In this document: in pieces, positions 8,238-16,201 of the stretch
Layout of the letters: each line of letters starts with the position of its first letter
Numbering within the stretch: position 1 is the stretch's first letter
Assembly: GCA_021776095.1 (NCBI GenBank)
Contig: JAJFGO010000021.1
Location: 1 to 64,000 of the forward strand
Length of the DNA: 64,000 nucleotides
Source: Kiloniellaceae bacterium
Lineage (GTDB): Bacteria; Pseudomonadota; Alphaproteobacteria; Kiloniellales; J153
Direction: 5' to 3'
The notes under the pieces: generated by a model
What the model was told of the DNA's origin: nothing
Database searches by the model: none
What the model saw: only the letters and a program-made list of their open reading frames with translations
Translations under genes and position numbers: made by a program

Positions 8238-9311
8238 CTAAGCAGCGGCCCGTGACAGGCGGAAGTCTTCAACCCGGCGGCCGCTGGCCGCGTCGAAGAC
8301 GCACATGTTCTCGTTCTCCCAATTCAACTGGACCTGCTCGCCGGTTCGGACCTTGGCGTGTCCGGCGACGCGCACCAGAACGTCCTGGTTCTGGATCCGG
8401 GCGGTCAAAATGGTATCCGCGCCCAGATAGTCCGACGCCCCCAGGATTGCCGGCACGCCGCGGGATGCCGACAGGGAAATGTGCTCCGGTCGCAGGCCGA
8501 TAATGAAGTCCTTGCCGGTATCCACGAGCAAGGGATGATCCTCGGCACCGGCGATCGCCGTACCCTCGGTCGTCGATACGGTCTTAAGCAGGTTCATGGG
8601 CGGCGTGCCGATGAAGCTCGCCGCGAAGACCGTGGCTGGCGTTTCGTAGAGGTCGTCGGGCGCGCCGATCTGGTCGATATCCCCGTCGCGCATCAGAATC
8701 ACCCGATCGGCCATGCTCATGGCTTCGGCCTGATCGTGCGTGACATAAACCACGGTCACGCCGAGCCTCTTTTGCAAGGCACGGATTTCGATCCGCATTT
8801 CGTGGCGCAACTTGGCATCCAGGTTGGACAGCGGCTCGTCCATCAGGCAAATGGAATTGCGGGAAATGATGGCCCGGGCCAAGGCGACCCTTTGTCTTTG
8901 ACCGCCGGACAACTGGGCCGGTTTGCGGGCGAGCAGGGCCGACAACCCGACCATCTTGGCGACCTCGCCCAGCCGCTGCTGCTTTTCTTCCCGCGCCACC
9001 TTTCGGACATTGAGGCCGAACAGAATATTCTCCTCGACGTTTAGGTGGGGGAACAGCGCGTAGGACTGGAAAACCATGGATATGCCGCGCTGGGCGGGCG
9101 GTTCGTGGGTGACGTCCCGGTCCATGATGCGGATCGTCCCGCCATCGGCAATTTCCAGGCCGGCGATCATACGCAGCGTGGTCGATTTGCCGCAGCCGGA
9201 CGGCCCCAGCAAAACCAGGAAACTGCCCTCCTCGACCGTGAAGCTGAGGTTCTTTATGACAGTGACCTCGCCCCATTTCTTGGTCACGTTTTGCAATGAA
9301 ATTGCCGCCAT
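8238..9311 (-). CDS. ABC importer ATP-binding protein (UgpC/MalK class)
   Basis: A 357-residue ATPase. Walker A is GPSGCGKST at residues 36-44, followed by the signature LSGGQRQRVALARA, the Walker B region ICLMDEPLSNLD, the H-loop VTHDQAEA and a C-terminal TOBE regulatory domain with GLRPEHI. It powers the Ugp-like importer encoded downstream. The start MAAISLQNVT is chosen because it begins at the first strand of the ATPase fold; the longer frame upstream is Arg/Pro-rich and unlike the family. It begins 10 bp after the DeoR-type regulator ends, consistent with one operon. Confidence 0.93.
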   Translation of the reverse strand: MAAISLQNVTKKWGEVTVIKNLSFTVEEGSFLVLLGPSGCGKSTTLRMIAGLEIADGGTIRIMDRDVTHEPPAQRGISMVFQSYALFPHLNVEENILFGLNVRKVAREEKQQRLGEVAKMVGLSALLARKPAQLSGGQRQRVALARAIISRNSICLMDEPLSNLDAKLRHEMRIEIRALQKRLGVTVVYVTHDQAEAMSMADRVILMRDGDIDQIGAPDDLYETPATVFAASFIGTPPMNLLKTVSTTEGTAIAGAEDHPLLVDTGKDFIIGLRPEHISLSASRGVPAILGASDYLGADTILTARIQNQDVLVRVAGHAKVRTGEQVQLNWENENMCVFDAASGRRVEDFRLSRAAA

Positions 9312-9321
9312 GCCGGGGCCC

Positions 9322-10206
9322 TCAGGCTCGCGCTCGGGCTTGCGCCGCGGCCTGTGGGCCGGACGCGTCGCCGGGCAGCACCAGGCGGGCACCGTGCCGG
9401 GCGATCTGTTCGGCAATCGCCGGTGGCGGCGCGGCGTTGGAGAAAACCGCGTCGATTTCCGAAAGGCCGGCGATCCTGACCATGGCGTCGGCGCCGAACT
9501 TGTTGCTATCGACGGCGAGGAAACATTGGCGCGATATCTCCATGGCGATACGCGACACCTGCACGTCGCGATAGTCGTAATCCATGACCTGACCTTCCGC
9601 GTCGATCGAGCCGGCGCTGAAAATGCCGAAATTGACCCGAAACCGGCGCAGGAACTCCGCAGTTTCCTCGCCCGTGACGGCCCGGTCCCGGTTGCGCACC
9701 AGACCGCCGGCTAGAATGATCTCGAAATCCGTATGTTCGCATAGGAACGCGGCAACCATGATGTGTACTGTGATCACGCGCAGGCCGGTGTGATCGGTCA
9801 AGGCGGCGGCGACCGCTTCCACGGTGGTCCCGATATCGAGGAACAGACTGGCCCCGTTAGGAATCTCCCGCGCCAGCGCCTCGGCCAGAAGACGCTTTTC
9901 CTCGGCGTTACGGATTCGGCGATTGCTGTAAGCGAGGGTGTCGCGCCCTGCGGGCAGTCCAGCCCCGCCGCGATAGCGGTGCAGCAAGTTGCGCTCGCTT
10001 AGGCGGATAATCTCGCGCCGGATGGTTTGCGCGGAAACGCCGAGGCTTTCCGCCATCGATTCGATGGATGCGAAGCCCTTGTCCCTGACGTGGCGGATAA
10101 TGGTTTCTTGCCGCCGCGTCAGATTATCGTCTTCCGCGCTTTCCAATGCCCACCCCAGTTTGCCCGGTCGCCGCACCGTTCGATATCGCGGCCGACCGCA
10201 AGTCAC
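9322..10206 (-). CDS. DeoR/GlpR-family transcriptional regulator
   Basis: Up to 294 residues. An N-terminal DeoR helix-turn-helix (RRQETIIRHVRDKGFASIES followed by QTIRREIIRL) precedes the DeoR sensor domain with LFLDIGTTVEAVA, LAGGLVRN and the terminal VDSNKFGADAMVRIAG. These regulators usually sense a sugar phosphate or glycerol phosphate and repress nearby genes. It is the first gene of the Ugp-like operon, and a palindrome lies just upstream. The true start is uncertain: 10206 is GTG, with in-frame GTG at 10176 and TTG at 10146 as alternatives that remove an atypical basic N-terminus. Confidence 0.87.
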   Translation of the reverse strand: MTCGRPRYRTVRRPGKLGWALESAEDDNLTRRQETIIRHVRDKGFASIESMAESLGVSAQTIRREIIRLSERNLLHRYRGGAGLPAGRDTLAYSNRRIRNAEEKRLLAEALAREIPNGASLFLDIGTTVEAVAAALTDHTGLRVITVHIMVAAFLCEHTDFEIILAGGLVRNRDRAVTGEETAEFLRRFRVNFGIFSAGSIDAEGQVMDYDYRDVQVSRIAMEISRQCFLAVDSNKFGADAMVRIAGLSEIDAVFSNAAPPPAIAEQIARHGARLVLPGDASGPQAAAQARARA

Positions 10207-10232
10207 TGTCTTAGGCTAGGGGGATCGGTGAA

Positions 10233-10290
10233 TTTTGTAAAGTACCTTACAAAAAATCACTGGATTGCAACAAAATATGCCTATTTTTGT
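10233..10290 (-). promoter_or_regulatory. Palindromic operators upstream of the DeoR-type gene
   Basis: TTTTGTAA (10233-10240) and TTACAAAA (10247-10254) form a perfect 8-bp inverted repeat with a 6-bp spacer. A second, imperfect dyad, ACAAAATA (10270-10277) with TATTTTTGT (10282-10290), lies 30 bp further upstream, and TTTTGTAA recurs at 10285-10292. The stretch 10207-10344 holds no gene and is A/T-rich against a GC-rich background. It is the likely promoter and autoregulatory operator of the leftward regulator/ABC operon. Confidence 0.6.
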
Positions 10291-10344
10291 AATATACTGG
10301 CAAAATATGACCCGTATCTACCAAGAATTGGAGGGCGGCACGGA

Positions 10345-11580
10345 TCAGTTCAGCCGGTTCTTATAGAAGCGGCCACCTTTCACGATCGCCGAGAGCGCGC
10401 TTTCCGAACGTTCAAAGACCGCAAGGTCCTTCAAGGGGTCACCGTCGATCACCAGGAGATCGGCATAGGCACCCGGCCGCAAGCAGCCGAGCTTGCCTTC
10501 CCGACGGACCACCTGGGCCCCGACCAGGGTCGCGGATCGGATGATCTCCATCGGCGATAGGACCTGACTGCGGAGGGTGAATTCGCGGCATTGATCGTTT
10601 TGAAGTTGGCCCAGCAGATCGGTCCCATAGGCGACCGGCACCCCGGCGCGCTTGCATATCTCCAGCGAGCGCAGCCCGCCGTCGATGACGAGTTCGTTCT
10701 TCTCCAACATCTCGGGCAGCATGCCGAAATCGGCGGCGCGCTCCCGCATGGCGTAATAGGCGATCAGGTTGGCGGTCAGCATCATGCCCTTTTCCGCCAT
10801 CAGCTTGGCCGCGGCCTCGTCGATCAGGTTGCCGTGCTCGATGGTTCGCACGCCCCCGTGGGCGGCCCGGGTGATCGCCTCCGGCGAATAAGCGTGGGCG
10901 CAAACGTATCGGCCGAAGGCTTCGGCCTCCTCCACCGCCGCCGCCACCTCGGCCGGCGAAAACTGCAGGCTGTCCAAGGGATCGTAAGGTGACGCGACGC
11001 CACCGGACATCATGATCTTGACCTGATCGCACCCCTGGCGCATCTCCTCGCGCGCCGCCTTGCGCACCGCGGCCTCGCCGTCGGCCACGCACATGGTGAA
11101 GGCCATGGCGTTACAGCAATGGCAGGCCGCGCCCTGGTCGGTCCGGCGGCGCGGATCGCTGTGGCCGCCGGTCGGACCTATGGCCTTGCCTGCGATGAAC
11201 AACCTCGGGCCCTCGATCAAGCCTTCGTCGACCGCTTCCTTGAGTCCCCAATCGGCGCCCCCGGTATCGCGCACCGTGGTGAATCCGCGATAAAGCATGC
11301 CCCGCATGGACCCCACGGCGCGCGCCGTCATCAGGGTCAGCGGCACGTTTTCGAGCTGGCGGATGAGGACCTCGCTCAAGACCACATGGACATGGCTGTC
11401 AATCAGCCCCGGCATCAGGGTCTGTCCGCCACAATCGACCACGGCGGCATTCGGCGCAGAGAGCGGTTTTTCCGATACCTCCCGGATGGTCTCGCCCTCG
11501 ACCAGAATCTCGAAACCGTCCGCGATTTCGTCTCGCTCCGGGTCGAGCATCCGGAAATTCTTAAACAGGATCTGGGTCAC
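10345..11580 (-). CDS. Metal-dependent amidohydrolase (imidazolonepropionase/Xaa-Pro dipeptidase-like)
   Basis: A 411-residue amidohydrolase-superfamily enzyme. Metal ligands are visible: HxH in DSHVHV (H63, H65), a likely carboxylated lysine K188 in QVKIMMSGG, H229 in CAHAYSPE, H249 in IEHGN and D321 in YGTDLLG. The C-terminal strand returns with GAYADLLVIDGDPL, typical of the composite beta-sandwich. It hydrolyses an amide or related bond in a small molecule; similar proteins act on N-acyl amino acids, prolidase-type dipeptides or cyclic imides. It is transcribed alone leftward and is divergent from the enolase-superfamily gene. The substrate is unknown. Confidence 0.9.
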   Translation of the reverse strand: MTQILFKNFRMLDPERDEIADGFEILVEGETIREVSEKPLSAPNAAVVDCGGQTLMPGLIDSHVHVVLSEVLIRQLENVPLTLMTARAVGSMRGMLYRGFTTVRDTGGADWGLKEAVDEGLIEGPRLFIAGKAIGPTGGHSDPRRRTDQGAACHCCNAMAFTMCVADGEAAVRKAAREEMRQGCDQVKIMMSGGVASPYDPLDSLQFSPAEVAAAVEEAEAFGRYVCAHAYSPEAITRAAHGGVRTIEHGNLIDEAAAKLMAEKGMMLTANLIAYYAMRERAADFGMLPEMLEKNELVIDGGLRSLEICKRAGVPVAYGTDLLGQLQNDQCREFTLRSQVLSPMEIIRSATLVGAQVVRREGKLGCLRPGAYADLLVIDGDPLKDLAVFERSESALSAIVKGGRFYKNRLN

Positions 11581-11798
11581 TTATCTCTCCCTGGGCAGAT
11601 ATCAAATGTCGTGCCGACGGGCCCATGCTCCATTGAACCGGGCGGCGTTTCAAGGTTTAAGCCCGCCAACGCCCATACGCCGGGACGTCCTCGGCGACGC
11701 ATTTTCTGGATTTTGCCGGGCCCCTGGGGTTAGGTAGCGTTTCTGCGGCCACGCGACCCGAGGCCGCCATGCGTCCAAGAAACTCAAGGACACCCTCG

Positions 11799-12992
11799 AT
11801 GAAGATCGCCGACGTCAAGACCTTCGTGGTCGGGAACCCGCCGCCCCATTTCGGCGGGCGCTATTTCATTTTTTTGAAGCTGACCACCGACACCGGCATC
11901 GAGGGCGTGGGCGAGGTTTATACCGCCACTTTCGGGCCCCATGTGGTGGCCAGCATGATCGAGGACGTCTGCGCCCGCCATGTGATCGACACCGACCCTT
12001 TCCATATCGAGGCCCTATGGCGCAAGACCTATGGTTCCGGCTACACCCTGCGCCCGGACCTCAGCCTTATGAGCGTCTTGAGCGGCATCGAGATGGCCTG
12101 CTGGGACATTGTCGGCAAGGCGGTCGACAAGCCGGTCTACGAGCTGCTCGGCGGCCGGGTGCACGAGCGCCTGCGCAGCTACACCTACATCTATCCCGAC
12201 GTGGCCAAGGGCGAGGATTCGTCCATGTACTGGAACGCGGAACGCTCGGCCGAGCGGGCGGCGGAATATGTGGCCCAAGGCTTCACCGCCGTAAAATTCG
12301 ATCCGGCGGCGCCCTATTCCGCCTTCGACCCGCGCCAGCCCTCCCTGGAATCACTCGAGCTCTGTGCCAAATTCACCGGCTTGATCCGCGAGGCGGTCGG
12401 CACCAAAGCGGACCTCTTGTTCGGGACCCACGGCCAGTTCACCACCGCCGGTGCGATTCGCCTGGCGAAACGGCTGGAGCCCTTCGATCCCCTGTGGTTC
12501 GAGGAACCCTGTCCGCCCGAGAACCCGCGCGAAATGGCCCGCGTCGCCCGCCAAACCTCGATCCCCATCGCGACCGGCGAGCGCTTGACCACCAAGTACG
12601 AATTCGCCCGGGTGCTGGAAGCCCAGGCGGCCTCGATCCTGCAAATGGCCTTGGGCCGGGTCGGCGGCCTGCTGGAGGCCAAGAAGATCGCCGGCATGGC
12701 GGAAACCTATTATGCCCAAATCGCGCCGCACCTCTACTGCGGGCCGATCGAAGGCGCCGCCAACATTCAGATCAGTGCCTGCACGCCGAACTTCCTGATC
12801 CTGGAAAGCATCGAAACCTGGGGCGGCTTCCACAGCGAGATTCTGAAAAAGCCGATCCAATGGGAAGACGGCTATGTCATCCCACCGAGCGACCCCGGCC
12901 TGGGCGTGGAACTCGACGAAGACGTCGCGCTCGCGCACCCCTACGAGGGCACCGCCCTGCACCTGGAGATGTTGGACCGGCCGGTCGTCTAA
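11799..12992 (+). CDS. Enolase-superfamily mandelate racemase/dehydratase-like protein with an altered metal site
   Basis: A 397-residue member of the mandelate racemase/muconate lactonizing enzyme group, nearest to galactonate- or mannonate-dehydratase-like proteins: N-terminal lid with GIEGVGEVY, barrel lysine K166 in FTAVKFDPA, E235/E236 in WFEEPCPPEN, E261 in ATGERLTT and catalytic-type H311 in IAPHLYCGP. The first metal ligand, normally an Asp two residues before HG, appears as Gly-Thr-His-Gly (209-212), so the metal site may be altered or the register differs. The start is the ATG preceded by AAGGA at 11786-11790. The 218-bp gap upstream (11581-11798) is a divergent promoter region with no gene. 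Confidence 0.88.
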   Translation: MKIADVKTFVVGNPPPHFGGRYFIFLKLTTDTGIEGVGEVYTATFGPHVVASMIEDVCARHVIDTDPFHIEALWRKTYGSGYTLRPDLSLMSVLSGIEMACWDIVGKAVDKPVYELLGGRVHERLRSYTYIYPDVAKGEDSSMYWNAERSAERAAEYVAQGFTAVKFDPAAPYSAFDPRQPSLESLELCAKFTGLIREAVGTKADLLFGTHGQFTTAGAIRLAKRLEPFDPLWFEEPCPPENPREMARVARQTSIPIATGERLTTKYEFARVLEAQAASILQMALGRVGGLLEAKKIAGMAETYYAQIAPHLYCGPIEGAANIQISACTPNFLILESIETWGGFHSEILKKPIQWEDGYVIPPSDPGLGVELDEDVALAHPYEGTALHLEMLDRPVV

Positions 12993-13190
12993 GCCCGGAC
13001 CACGCCGTGGCGCCGCGGACAGGGGCCCACGCATCGACAGGCACCGAGCCTTCCTGGCGAGGCTCTCACCCCCACCCGCGCTGCGCGCCGCCCTCCCCGG
13101 TCTCAGGGGGGAAGTTTGCCCGCGCCGCGCTCTTTCCTGGCCCCTCATCGAGGGAGAGGCATAGTCTACCGCCGTCGCGCCTACCTTATC

Positions 13191-13213
13191 CCCTCCCCCC
13201 TTGACGGGGAGGG
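13191..13213. repeat. Short palindromic intergenic element (CCCTCCCC / GGGGAGGG)
   Basis: CCCTCCCC at 13191-13198 and GGGGAGGG at 13206-13213 form an 8-bp stem with a 7-nt loop, followed by TTTAGGGTGGGG. Sequences of this form are scattered between genes in many alphaproteobacteria as REP-like elements. It lies in the 251-bp stretch 12993-13243 between convergent genes, which otherwise contains a C-rich segment and no supported gene. It could also serve as a weak bidirectional terminator. Confidence 0.5.
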
Positions 13214-13243
13214 TTTAGGGTGGGGGGCCCTTGCGGCACCGGG

Positions 13244-14101
13244 CTACTGCGCCGCTTCGCGCGAGGTCAGGTCCGGCGCGGCGGACTCGAAGGCGCGGTC
13301 GTGGCGCAGGGCCGGAATTCGGCTGCGCGCGGCCACGGCCTTGGCGGGATTGATCTCGGCGATGACGAAACCCTCCGCCTCGCCACCGTCGGCCAAGACC
13401 TCGCCCCAAGGATCGACGATCAGCGAATGCCCAAAGCACTCGCCGCCGCCGTCCAGGGTACCGAACTGGCAGGGCGCGATCACGTAGCTGCCGGTCTCGA
13501 TCGCCCGCGCCCGGATCAGAACGTGCCAGTGGGCCTGCCCGGTCAGCTTGGTGAAGGCGGCCGGCACCGCCAGAACCTGGGCGCCGGCTTGCGCCAGATC
13601 GCGATACAGCGCGGCGAAGCGCAAATCGTAGCAGATGCTCAGACCCAAAACAGTGCCGGGCAGTTCGACCACCGCCGCCGCGTCGCCCGGGGCGATGGTC
13701 GCCGACTCGCGGTATTCCTGATCGGGCCCCAGGTTCACGTCGAAGAGGTGGATCTTGTCGTAGCGCGCTGCGATCTCGCCCGCCGGGTTCAGGACATAGC
13801 CCCGATTCATGATCCGGCCGTCCGGCGCGGTGACCCCGAGAGACCCCAGATGCAGCCACACGCCCAACTCCCGCGCCGCCGCCGCAAAGGCCGGCAGGAC
13901 CGGATGGGACTCCTCAGGAAACGCCGCCGGACGCAACAGCCCGTCGCGGGTCTCGACGCCGGAGAAATACTCGGGCAGGGCAATCAGCGTGGCCCCGGCC
14001 CCCGCCGCCTCGCGGGTTAGGCGCAGGGTCACCTCGGTATTATGCGCGACATCCGGTGTGGTGCAGTTCTGAACGCAGGCGGCTTTGAAGATATTGCTCA
14101 T
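13244..14101 (-). CDS. Carbon-nitrogen hydrolase (nitrilase superfamily, Nit1/Nit2-like)
   Basis: A 285-residue nitrilase-superfamily amidase with the Glu-Lys-Cys triad in place: E44 in ALPEYFSG, K116 in RYDKIHLFDV and C157 in LSICYDLRF. Length and motif spacing fit the Nit/omega-amidase branch, which hydrolyses amides such as deaminated glutathione or alpha-keto-glutaramate, rather than true aliphatic nitrilases. Its ATG overlaps the TGA of the upstream racemase remnant by 4 bp, showing that a racemase gene once preceded it in an operon. The substrate is not known. Confidence 0.92.
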   Translation of the reverse strand: MSNIFKAACVQNCTTPDVAHNTEVTLRLTREAAGAGATLIALPEYFSGVETRDGLLRPAAFPEESHPVLPAFAAAARELGVWLHLGSLGVTAPDGRIMNRGYVLNPAGEIAARYDKIHLFDVNLGPDQEYRESATIAPGDAAAVVELPGTVLGLSICYDLRFAALYRDLAQAGAQVLAVPAAFTKLTGQAHWHVLIRARAIETGSYVIAPCQFGTLDGGGECFGHSLIVDPWGEVLADGGEAEGFVIAEINPAKAVAARSRIPALRHDRAFESAAPDLTSREAAQ

Positions 14102-14286
14102 GGCCCCACCCTACGCCGGATCGGCGGTTTTGTGGAGAGCGTATCGGCGCCGAGGAGGGCCTGGAACCGGGTCGCGAAATTATGCATGGAATAGACCGGC
14201 AGGCCGGACGCCCGGCGGATGTCCGTCGCATAAGGGATCGTGCAGCAATCCATGCCCCTCTGCGGGACGATAGCTATAGTATTGTG
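14098..14286 (-). pseudogene. 3' remnant of a second Asp/Glu racemase-family gene
   Basis: Read leftward, this stretch gives AIVPQRGMDC and then IPYATDIRRASGLPVYSMHN with FATRFQALL, closely matching the last 45 residues of the intact racemase at 15353-16078 (TPYAADIRRATGLPVCSMYN, then FVTWFQAAL). The frame opens after a TGA at 14287-14289, lacks a start and the rest of the gene, and ends in a TGA that overlaps the nitrilase ATG. At DNA level 14161-14240 matches 15392-15471. It is a decayed duplicate left behind by a rearrangement. Confidence 0.8.
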
Positions 14287-14385
14287 TCAGGCGCTCGTAA
14301 CATCTCGAGCATTCTGCGGAACTGAGCTTAGTAGATTTGTCGCGCGCCGCGGCAAGAAAGCAGCCCTCAGCCGTTGGGGCTCACC

Positions 14386-15072
14386 TCACATAGCTTTGAC
14401 GAGAAAATGCAGTTCAAGTGGATCGCAATCGACGCCATTCACGGGCGTAAGGTCCTGGGGACAAGCGGACATAACCGCGATCATGTCCAGTTCAGCCTTG
14501 AACACCATCCGATCGCCAGGTTTCGATACCGGGGCAACCCACTGGATTGCGCCATCGTCGCCCACCGGGATGTTCATCCAGAGATTGAATGGCGCGGGAA
14601 TGGCCGGTGCTCGCAGCCCTACGGCAATCATGGCCAATCGCAGATTATCGGCGCAATTGTCGTGATACGCCGTGCAACCGAGTTGCTGGTACCGCTGATG
14701 GTCGCAGGATGCGATTATTGTGTCATGTATGCCTGGCGACGTGTCTTCAATGATCGCCATCAATGTTCGACGATTGTTGGTGACCAAGGAATCTCCGACC
14801 TTCGGGAATATGGATTTGAGCGAGGTATGCACATGCTCCATCGACATGTACTCTTGGATTTCGTCAGCGCAAAACGCCCAAAAATCGCAGACCTGAGTGC
14901 CGTGCGTATTCTGAACCTCCAGCAACTGGCCCTTTTGCACCCTGACCGCCACGCCACAGCGAGCCGCGATCTCGTAACGCCGTCCGAGTTCGGGCGTGCC
15001 GTCAGGAGATACAGCGAATAGAGGCGATCGATTTTCCCCGTCCGGACGGCCAGGGTCGAAGCTAAGTGTCAT
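14386..15072 (-). CDS. DUF1989 / urea-carboxylase-associated family protein
   Basis: A protein of about 228 residues with the DUF1989 pattern: QLLEVQNTHGTQVCDFWAF, then MSMEHVHTSLKSI, NNRRTLMAIIEDTSPGIHD, the Cys/His-rich DHQRYQQLGCTAYHDNC, and PVNGVDCDPLEL near the end. Homologues sit beside urea carboxylase/guanidine carboxylase genes and include carboxyguanidine-deiminase-type subunits (family knowledge). No urea carboxylase is present here. The start at 15072 is chosen because AAGG lies about 9 nt upstream; an ATG at 15114 is also in frame. It is enclosed between the racemase remnant and the intact racemase, suggesting it arrived with the duplication. Confidence 0.88.
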   Translation of the reverse strand: MTLSFDPGRPDGENRSPLFAVSPDGTPELGRRYEIAARCGVAVRVQKGQLLEVQNTHGTQVCDFWAFCADEIQEYMSMEHVHTSLKSIFPKVGDSLVTNNRRTLMAIIEDTSPGIHDTIIASCDHQRYQQLGCTAYHDNCADNLRLAMIAVGLRAPAIPAPFNLWMNIPVGDDGAIQWVAPVSKPGDRMVFKAELDMIAVMSACPQDLTPVNGVDCDPLELHFLVKAM

Positions 15073-15159
15073 GTGACGACCTTTTCCATGGTTCTGGCAA
15101 TCTTCGATACGCACAAAATCTTGAATCGGAAATGAGTATTTCTCAAGTCACAGATGACG

Positions 15160-15340
15160 CGGAGCACCGCCGATAGGCATGGGCCTCAATGCGCCGCCAA
15201 TGACCTTCGCCGTCGATGGCAAGCAATTTATCGCCATCCTAGCTGGCCTGGGCGGCGCGTGGCCGCAGTGGTTCATGAACAGCACCAAATGCCTGGAGAA
15301 GATGAAGCCGAGCTCCTTGCTGTTCGTTTTCGCGCTTTAG
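15160..15340 (+). pseudogene. 3' remnant of a PQQ-dependent (quinoprotein) dehydrogenase
   Basis: From about 15160 to a TAG at 15338-15340 the plus strand reads GLNAPPMTFAVDGKQFIAIL, then AGLGGAWPQWF and a terminal MKPSSLLFVFAL. This looks like the extreme C-terminus of methanol/ethanol-type quinoprotein dehydrogenases. Only about 55 codons remain, with a stop just before them in frame, so it is a dead fragment. It fills part of the 280-bp gap between the DUF1989 gene and the racemase and points to lost genes at this locus. The assignment rests on recognising the C-terminal motif only. Confidence 0.6.
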
Positions 15341-15352
15341 AATTTCTTGGGC

Positions 15353-16078
15353 CTATCCCCCCGCCGGAAAAGATCCTGGCGTCAGGGCGGCTTGGAACCA
15401 AGTCACGAAATTATACATGGAACAGACCGGCAGGCCGGTCGCCCGGCGGATGTCGGCGGCGTAGGGCGTCATGTTGGTGCATTCCAGCACGATCGCACCC
15501 AACTCGGGATGCGCGGCGGTCAGGGCGCGTGCGGCCTCCACGTTGTCCTGGCGCGCCGCCGCGACGTCGAGCTCAAGTTCGTCGCCCAGGATGACCCGTG
15601 TGAACTCGCGGCCGCCCTCGGTGCCCATCACCGGGGTCGCCGGATCGACGCCGGCGGCCTCCAGGTGCTCTGCGCTGAGAGACTCGGCGCTGACCGTCAG
15701 GATGCCGACGCCCCGGCCGGGCGGCAGGGTGCGCGCGATCAGCGGCACCTGCATCAAGGCCGAGGCCGCGACCGGCACGCCCAGCGCCGCCGCCAGATCG
15801 GCCTGGTACAGGGATAGAAAGCCACAATTGGTGGTGATCCCCTCCGCCCCCTCGGCGACCAACGCGCGGCCGGCCTCGATGAAAGCGTCGCGCAAGCCCT
15901 CGGCCCTTTGGCGCACCACACGCTCCGGCGAGGCCGCGTGGACCACCTTGTAGAGCACCGGGAAGGGCCAGGTCAGGGCGTTTCCCATATCGCCCGGAAT
16001 GCGCGGAAAGCGCGCCTCCAGCATCAGAATGCCGACCGCCGCGCCGTAAACCGCTTTGCCGCCCGTCGCTTTTTCCAT
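15353..16078 (-). CDS. Asp/Glu/hydantoin racemase-family protein
   Basis: A 241-residue protein with the two-cysteine arrangement of the aspartate/glutamate/hydantoin racemase superfamily: C85 in TTNCGFLS and C200 in VLECTNMTPYA. This branch also includes maleate isomerase and arylmalonate decarboxylase. The start is the ATG with GGAGAGA about 5 nt upstream. It is divergent from the ThDP enzyme. A decayed copy of its 3' end lies 1.2 kb downstream at 14098-14286, in the nitrilase operon position, so it probably once formed an operon with the nitrilase. Confidence 0.87.
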   Translation of the reverse strand: MEKATGGKAVYGAAVGILMLEARFPRIPGDMGNALTWPFPVLYKVVHAASPERVVRQRAEGLRDAFIEAGRALVAEGAEGITTNCGFLSLYQADLAAALGVPVAASALMQVPLIARTLPPGRGVGILTVSAESLSAEHLEAAGVDPATPVMGTEGGREFTRVILGDELELDVAAARQDNVEAARALTAAHPELGAIVLECTNMTPYAADIRRATGLPVCSMYNFVTWFQAALTPGSFPAGG

Positions 16079-16154
16079 CAATGTCTCTCCGGTCTTCGCA
16101 AAATGATTGACCCCTCCAGAGAGGGGACCATAGCCTAGCCAGGCGGCCAAGATC

Positions 16155-16182
16155 GAATTCGAACCAACGAATTCGAACCAAC
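16155..16182. repeat. Tandem 14-bp direct repeat in a divergent promoter region
   Basis: GAATTCGAACCAAC occurs twice without a gap, at 16155-16168 and 16169-16182, in the 123-bp space between the divergent racemase and ThDP-enzyme genes and 19 bp before the latter's start. It may be a regulator-binding repeat or a simple tandem duplication. Each unit contains the palindrome TTCGAA. Confidence 0.6.
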
Positions 16183-16201
16183 GCCAGTGAGGGGGCCCGT
16201 C

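Noticed and set aside
13020-13243. Terminator between the convergent enolase-superfamily and nitrilase genes
   Set aside because: The CCCTCCCC/GGGGAGGG hairpin lacks a T-tract on either strand and looks like a dispersed element; termination cannot be claimed.
14240-15021. Plus-strand open frames opposite the DUF1989 gene
   Set aside because: No family features, whereas the minus strand encodes a recognised domain with a ribosome site.
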